From Fundidesulfovibrio terrae (GTDB lineage Bacteria; Desulfobacterota; Desulfovibrionia; Desulfovibrionales; Desulfovibrionaceae), in NCBI RefSeq assembly GCF_022808915.1, contig NZ_JAKZFS010000003.1:186001-250000 (forward strand): a DNA stretch of 64,000 nt, read 5' to 3'. The translations under genes and the position numbers were made by a program. How positions within the stretch are numbered: position 1 is the first letter of the stretch; each line of letters begins with the position of its first letter. The notes below the pieces were generated by a model. It did no database searches and had not been told where the DNA came from. It worked only from the letters and a program-made list of their open reading frames with translations. Shown here in pieces: positions 60,781 to 64,000 of the stretch.

Positions 60781-61968
60781 ATGAGCGATTTCAACACGTT
60801 CACCGGCAAAACCGTGGACGACGCCATCAGCGAAGCCTGCCGCTTCTTCTCCACCGAGCGCGACAGGCTGGAAGTCGAGATCATAACCGGAGGTTCCACG
60901 GGAATCTTCGGCCTGGTGGGCAAGAAGAAGGCCCAGATCAGGGCGCGGCGCCGCCAGGACCCGGCCGTGGCCGCCATGATCCGTGAGGAGGAGCGCCAGG
61001 CCAAGGCCGCCGCCAAGGCCGCCGAGGTGGCCGCCGCCGCTCCTTCCGGCCAGGCTCAGGGCGAGCCGGAAGCTCCGGAGGTCCCCCGGCAGAAGCCGGA
61101 GCGTGGCGCCCAGCCCGCACGCGAGGCAGCGCAGGAAGCCCCCCAGAAGCCGCGCGAGCCGCGCCGGGACAAGCCCCAGAAATCCCGTGAGCCCCGGGAA
61201 GGCCGTGAACCGCGCGAAGCCCGTGAGCCCAGGGAACCGCGTGAGCCCCGCCAGCCCAAGGAAGCACGGGAACCCAGGGAGCCGCGTGAGCCCAGGCAGG
61301 AGCGCCCCCGGCGCGAACGGGCTCCCAAGGCCGAACCCAGGCCCAGGCCCGATTCCCGCACCGAATCCCTGGACGACGACCTGCCCGAAGGCCACGACCA
61401 GTCCCCCGCCTCCGCGGAGTTGCTGGCCCTGGCCGCCGAGGTCATGAACCGCCTGCTCACCCCCATCCTGGAGCAGGAGCCCAAAATGGAGATCGAGGGC
61501 ACGGCCAGCCGCATAAGCGTGCTCATCCAGGACGAGGAGCACTCGGGGCTGCTCATCGGGCGCGAAGGCCAGACCCTGGCCGCCCTGCAGTACCTGGCCA
61601 ACCGCATCATGGCCCGGCGCTGGGAAAGCCCGGTGCGCGTGCAGATCAACACCGGCGAATACCGCGAGAAGCAGGACGACAACCTGCGCAAGATGGCCTT
61701 CTTCCTGGCCGACAAAGCCAAGAACCTGGGCCGCCCGCAGAGCACCAAGCCGCTCAGCTCCTACCACCGCCGGGTGATCCACCTTGCCCTGCAAGGCGAC
61801 GACACCATCCAGACCCGCAGCAAGGGTGACGGCCCCATGAAGCGGGTGATCATCGTGCCCAAACGCCCCAGGCCCGAGGCCCAGCAGGCCCCTGAAGCTC
61901 CGCAGATGGCGGATGTGCAGGACGCCCTGGAAGCCCCGGGGGCGCAGGAACCGCAGCAGGCGCAATAG
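60781..61968 (+). CDS. jag: Jag/KhpB RNA-binding protein with Arg-Glu-Pro linker
   Basis: A 395-residue protein. The Jag_N domain (residues about 1-55: GKTVDDAISEACRFFSTERD; GSTGIFGLVGKKKA), a long low-complexity linker (about 65-205) of REP/REPREPRQP-type repeats, a KH domain with GxxG in LLIGREGQTLAALQYLANRI (about 255-280), and an R3H domain with PLSSYHRRVIHLALQGDDTI. It binds RNA with KhpA in other bacteria. The linker is much longer than usual. It follows yidC by 9 bases, and a strong terminator follows. Confidence 0.92.
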   Translation: MSDFNTFTGKTVDDAISEACRFFSTERDRLEVEIITGGSTGIFGLVGKKKAQIRARRRQDPAVAAMIREEERQAKAAAKAAEVAAAAPSGQAQGEPEAPEVPRQKPERGAQPAREAAQEAPQKPREPRRDKPQKSREPREGREPREAREPREPREPRQPKEAREPREPREPRQERPRRERAPKAEPRPRPDSRTESLDDDLPEGHDQSPASAELLALAAEVMNRLLTPILEQEPKMEIEGTASRISVLIQDEEHSGLLIGREGQTLAALQYLANRIMARRWESPVRVQINTGEYREKQDDNLRKMAFFLADKAKNLGRPQSTKPLSSYHRRVIHLALQGDDTIQTRSKGDGPMKRVIIVPKRPRPEAQQAPEAPQMADVQDALEAPGAQEPQQAQ

Positions 61969-62032
61969 GCGCGCTCATCCGCCGCGTTCCTGCCCGCTTC
62001 GGGACGGAGCAGCGAACATGCCTTGACGTTCC

Positions 62033-62068
62033 GGGGGCCGAAGCGAGAGCTTCGGCCCCCGCTTTTCT
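62033..62068 (+). terminator. Rho-independent terminator after jag
   Basis: GGGGGCCGAAGC / GCTTCGGCCCCC perfect 12-bp stem with a GAGA tetraloop, then GCTTTTCTT. Confidence 0.92.
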
Positions 62069-62120
62069 TGACATCCGGGCCGAAACGGGTAGCTGAGTGC
62101 CCGCTTCGACGACGATTCCG

Positions 62121-62176
62121 GGCGGACGGGACGACCCGCCCCGCCCCATGTCCATCCTCACTCGGGGACGACCCCG
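62121..62176 (+). ncRNA. Guanidine-II (mini-ykkC) riboswitch
   Basis: Two tandem hairpins with the diagnostic ACGA loops: CGGG-ACGA-CCCG (62127-62138, extended by GGCGG/CCGCC at 62121-62125 and 62141-62145) and CGGGG-ACGA-CCCCG (62163-62176). They are joined by a short linker and end 7-14 bases before the AAAGGGAG ribosome site of sugE. Guanidine-II riboswitches are known to bind guanidinium and to precede SMR-type guanidinium exporters. The match in structure and context is excellent. Confidence 0.9.
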
Positions 62177-62197
62177 CAAGCCAAAGGGAGCATATCC

Positions 62198-62515
62198 ATG
62201 GCCTGGGGCATTCTTTTCCTCGCCGCCGCATTCGAAATCGCCTGGGCGTCCGGACTCAAGGCCACGCAGGGGTTCACGCGCCCGCTGGCCACGGTCGTGG
62301 TCGCCGCATGCATGATCGCCAGCATGGTTCTTTTGGGGCTTGCCGCCAAGCACCTGCCCATGGGCACGGCCTACGCGGTCTGGACGGGCGTGGGGGCGCT
62401 GGGCACGGCCGTCATCGGCATCGCGCTCTACGGGGAGCCCGCGACCCTGCCCAGGCTCGGCTGCATCGCCCTCATTGCGCTTGGAGTCATGGGGCTCAAG
62501 TTCTTCTCACGCTGA
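62198..62515 (+). CDS. sugE: SMR-family guanidinium exporter SugE/Gdx
   Basis: A 105-residue four-helix small multidrug resistance protein. The essential Glu is in FLAAAFEIAWASGLKAT (Glu13), and YAVWTGVGALGTAVIGIALYGEP carries the helix-3 SMR signature. W16-A-S-G is the Gdx-type pattern that exports guanidinium with proton exchange, rather than the EmrE pattern. AAAGGGAG lies about 10 bases before the ATG. The guanidine-II riboswitch directly upstream supports the substrate. Confidence 0.93.
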   Translation: MAWGILFLAAAFEIAWASGLKATQGFTRPLATVVVAACMIASMVLLGLAAKHLPMGTAYAVWTGVGALGTAVIGIALYGEPATLPRLGCIALIALGVMGLKFFSR

Positions 62516-62670
62516 TTCGCTGCCCCCACACCGCTTGTGCGGTTCCCCTGGCAGCCTTGCGGCCCGATGAGCCGGGCTTCTCACCATCCGGACAGCGCTC
62601 GGGAACGCTCCTTGCTTTCCAGCAGGAGGCGGAATCATTTTCCCACTCCAACTCCGGCAAGGAGCTCCTC

Positions 62671-63141
62671 ATGATCGAATCCGTCGCAGCCCAGGGATAT
62701 TCCCAATCGGCCCAGGCCGCAGCCAGGGCCGACGCCGTGGCTTCCGCGACCGAGGCCCAAGGGAGTGCATCCAGGTCGTCCTCGACGACGGCATCCTCCA
62801 AGGACAAGGTTTCCTTCTCCGAGGCCGCCAAGGCGCTCTCCAAGCTCATTGGGAAGTACCAGGGCAAGATCGACGAGGAGGACACGGACGGTTCGCAGGG
62901 CGATCCCGCGACCAGGATCAAGAAGAAGATCAAGGAGCTCCAGGAGAAGATCGCCAAGGTGGAGCAGAGCGACATGCCCGCCGAGGCCAAGCAGTCCGCC
63001 GTGAAGGGCCTGGAGACCGAGATGGCGTCGCTTACGCAGCAGCTCGCGCAGCTGACGGCCAAATCGTCAGGATCGGGCGGCAGCTCGGCGCTCTTATCCT
63101 CGGCCGGGAGCCTCTCCGGCCTGGGATCTCGCAAGGCCTAA
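62671..63141 (+). CDS. Hypothetical coiled-coil protein
   Basis: A 156-residue protein. Its Ser/Ala-rich N-terminal 45 residues precede KDKVSFSEAAKALSKL, a motif seen in small flagellum- or secretion-related proteins. A strong coiled coil follows (TRIKKKIKELQEKIAKVEQS; VKGLETEMASLTQQLAQL) and a Ser/Gly-rich end. AAGGAG lies 7 bases before the ATG at 62671. There is no signal peptide. Function not recognised. Confidence 0.72.
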   Translation: MIESVAAQGYSQSAQAAARADAVASATEAQGSASRSSSTTASSKDKVSFSEAAKALSKLIGKYQGKIDEEDTDGSQGDPATRIKKKIKELQEKIAKVEQSDMPAEAKQSAVKGLETEMASLTQQLAQLTAKSSGSGGSSALLSSAGSLSGLGSRKA

Positions 63142-63159
63142 CGGGCACGAGCCTCATAG

Positions 63160-63200
63160 GGGATTCCAAAGGGAGGCACTCCCTTTGGCCGCCGGAGGCC
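63160..63200. repeat. Dispersed palindromic repeat, copy 7 (reverse orientation)
   Basis: GGGATTCCAAAGGGAGGCAC, then TCCCTTTGGCCGCCGGAGGC, the reverse complement of the family. It lies between convergent genes. Confidence 0.85.
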
Positions 63201-63228
63201 TTCGCCGCTCGACATTTCCACCCACACG

Positions 63229-63257
63229 AAAAAGGCCGGGACTGGCCCGGCCTTTCG
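63229..63257 (-). terminator. Rho-independent terminator after the AMIN-domain gene
   Basis: AAAGGCCGGG / CCCGGCCTTT stem with a 5-base loop. Read on the minus strand it is followed by TTTTTCG. Confidence 0.85.
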
Positions 63258-63275
63258 TTCACGATTTGATGCGCC

Positions 63276-64000
63276 TTACTGCGCCGCGGTCTTGGGCTTG
63301 GGCACCCTGACCACCACGCCCTTGGGCTGCTTCTCGATGACCGGTTCCGAGAACGTGGCCAGATCCTTGTCGCGGTAATCGATCACCACGCGCAGCTTGT
63401 CCGGATGCGCGCCCAGGCGGACCTTTTCCATCAGGCCGTTCTGCACGGTCACAGCCCCCCCGCCGCTGGTCTGCCACGGTCCCCAGAGGTCCACCGCAAG
63501 CCGGGCCGGAGCCTTGGCATGGAACGAGGTGACCCGCTCCAACGGCGCGTCGGTGACGATGGTGAGCACGAATTCGCTCGGATTATCCTGGACCTTGATG
63601 TCGAGCACCTTGCCCCCTGCGGACACGGCGGATTTCTCCCCCCCGCCTGCGGGCTGGTCGGCCTGCTTTGGCGCGGTGAACTGCGCCTGGACGGATTGCC
63701 CTGATGCCTGCTCGACCTTGGCCGCGGACTTGGCGGTTTCCTTGGGCTGGGGCTGGGCTGCGGCAGGAGCCTCCGCCTGGGCGTTGGCCGTCTCGGCGGC
63801 GTCCCCGCCCTTGGCGTCGGCCGGAACCTGTCGTCCCAGCTTGGCCGAGCGAACCTTCTTCTCGTCGCTGGTGACGGCGGGCTGTGTAAGCCCGTTGTCC
63901 CGCGCAGTCTCCACTGCGGGCTGCACGGCCTGCGGAGCGGCGGCCTGGGCCTTGTCGTCCGGAGCGGACAAGGCCGGAGAGGCCGTCTGGTCCGCCGGAG
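63276..64000 (-). CDS. AMIN-domain protein, N-terminus beyond the window (partial)
   Basis: The frame is open to the window edge with no convincing start; a TTG at 63971 is unlikely, so the gene is probably truncated here. The visible 241 residues contain about 130 residues of Ala/Gln/Lys/Pro-rich low complexity, then a C-terminal AMIN domain (VLDIKVQDNPSEFVLTIVTD; RLAVDLWGPWQ; RLGAHPDKLRVVIDYRDKDL). AMIN domains target proteins to the septal cell wall or secretin complexes. No amidase domain follows. Confidence 0.75.
   Translation of the reverse strand, partial: PADQTASPALSAPDDKAQAAAPQAVQPAVETARDNGLTQPAVTSDEKKVRSAKLGRQVPADAKGGDAAETANAQAEAPAAAQPQPKETAKSAAKVEQASGQSVQAQFTAPKQADQPAGGGEKSAVSAGGKVLDIKVQDNPSEFVLTIVTDAPLERVTSFHAKAPARLAVDLWGPWQTSGGGAVTVQNGLMEKVRLGAHPDKLRVVIDYRDKDLATFSEPVIEKQPKGVVVRVPKPKTAAQ

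Noticed and set aside
61180-61310. Short tandem DNA repeats that could suggest a microsatellite or CRISPR.
   Set aside because: They are codon-phased Arg-Glu-Pro repeats inside jag; reported as a protein feature instead.
58957-61965. A continuous open frame of about 1000 codons on the minus strand opposite yidD, yidC and jag.
   Set aside because: It is antisense to clearly recognised genes, is Gly/Val/Leu/His-rich without any domain, and such frames are expected in high-GC codon-biased DNA.

Overview
This 64 kb window is GC-rich chromosomal DNA. It is most plausibly from a sulfate-reducing Desulfovibrionales bacterium (Desulfovibrio / Fundidesulfovibrio-like). The basis is the gene mix: a tungsten-type aldehyde oxidoreductase, a DsrE-family protein, a LUD-domain protein, many sensor kinases, a sigma-54 regulator with a Cys-rich PAS domain, a Tat-exported ferredoxin, paired rdgC-like genes, and short palindromic repeats reading CGGCGGCCAAAGG…CCTTTGGAATCC between genes. 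The placement is an inference, because no rRNA is present. I see no tRNA, rRNA, CRISPR array, insertion sequence or prophage.

Layout. 0-3 kb: murJ and a TrmN6-like tRNA methyltransferase, then a small unknown gene. 3-8.5 kb (minus strand): a DUF1800 gene, a large solute-binding/PAS histidine kinase and a Tat-exported DUF1501 gene. 8.5-11 kb: a small secreted protein and a two-gene betaine-lipid unit (btaA-btaB). 11-15.8 kb (minus): a LolD/MacB-like ABC pair, then secF-tatC and a small membrane protein. 16-23 kb: hflK-hflC, divergent phosphomannomutase/phosphoglucomutase plus a MacA-like adaptor, a receiver-TPR protein and an unknown protein. 23-26 kb: an aldehyde ferredoxin oxidoreductase / Cys-rich class II aldolase pair. 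26-33 kb: trmJ, shikimate kinase, a lipoprotein, a GT39-type glycosyltransferase, 6-phosphofructokinase, a small Cys-rich protein and two consecutive rdgC-like genes. 33.5-38.6 kb: cfa, then a DsrE / membrane protein / Tat ferredoxin operon divergent from a sigma-54 activator. 38.6-46 kb: a Cache histidine kinase, two tandem secreted paralogues, hemW, a periplasmic-domain diguanylate cyclase and queH. 46-51 kb: rng, a radical SAM protein, trmI, arsC and a sirtuin. 51-55.6 kb: tolQ-tolR-tolA-tolB, with pal behind its own terminator/promoter. 55.6-58.1 kb: an esterase, a flavoprotein and a LUD protein. 58.2-62 kb: the rpmH-rnpA-yidD-yidC-jag block. 62-64 kb: a guanidine-II riboswitch with sugE, an unknown coiled-coil protein and a truncated AMIN-domain gene.

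The genes fall into a few themes. One is envelope building and protein export (murJ, secF, tatC, yidC/yidD, tol-pal, hflKC). Another is lipid modification (btaAB, cfa). Others are tRNA/RNA processing (TrmN6, TrmJ, TrmI, QueH, RNase G, RnpA) and signalling. The most unusual points are: an rnpA frame whose only standard start codon lies 4 nt before rpmH and which would contain the whole L34 gene, as described in Thermus; a clear two-hairpin guanidine-II riboswitch before sugE; a betaine-lipid operon; an oxidoreductase/aldolase pair; and dispersed palindromes, two of whose long hairpins differ by compensatory substitutions.
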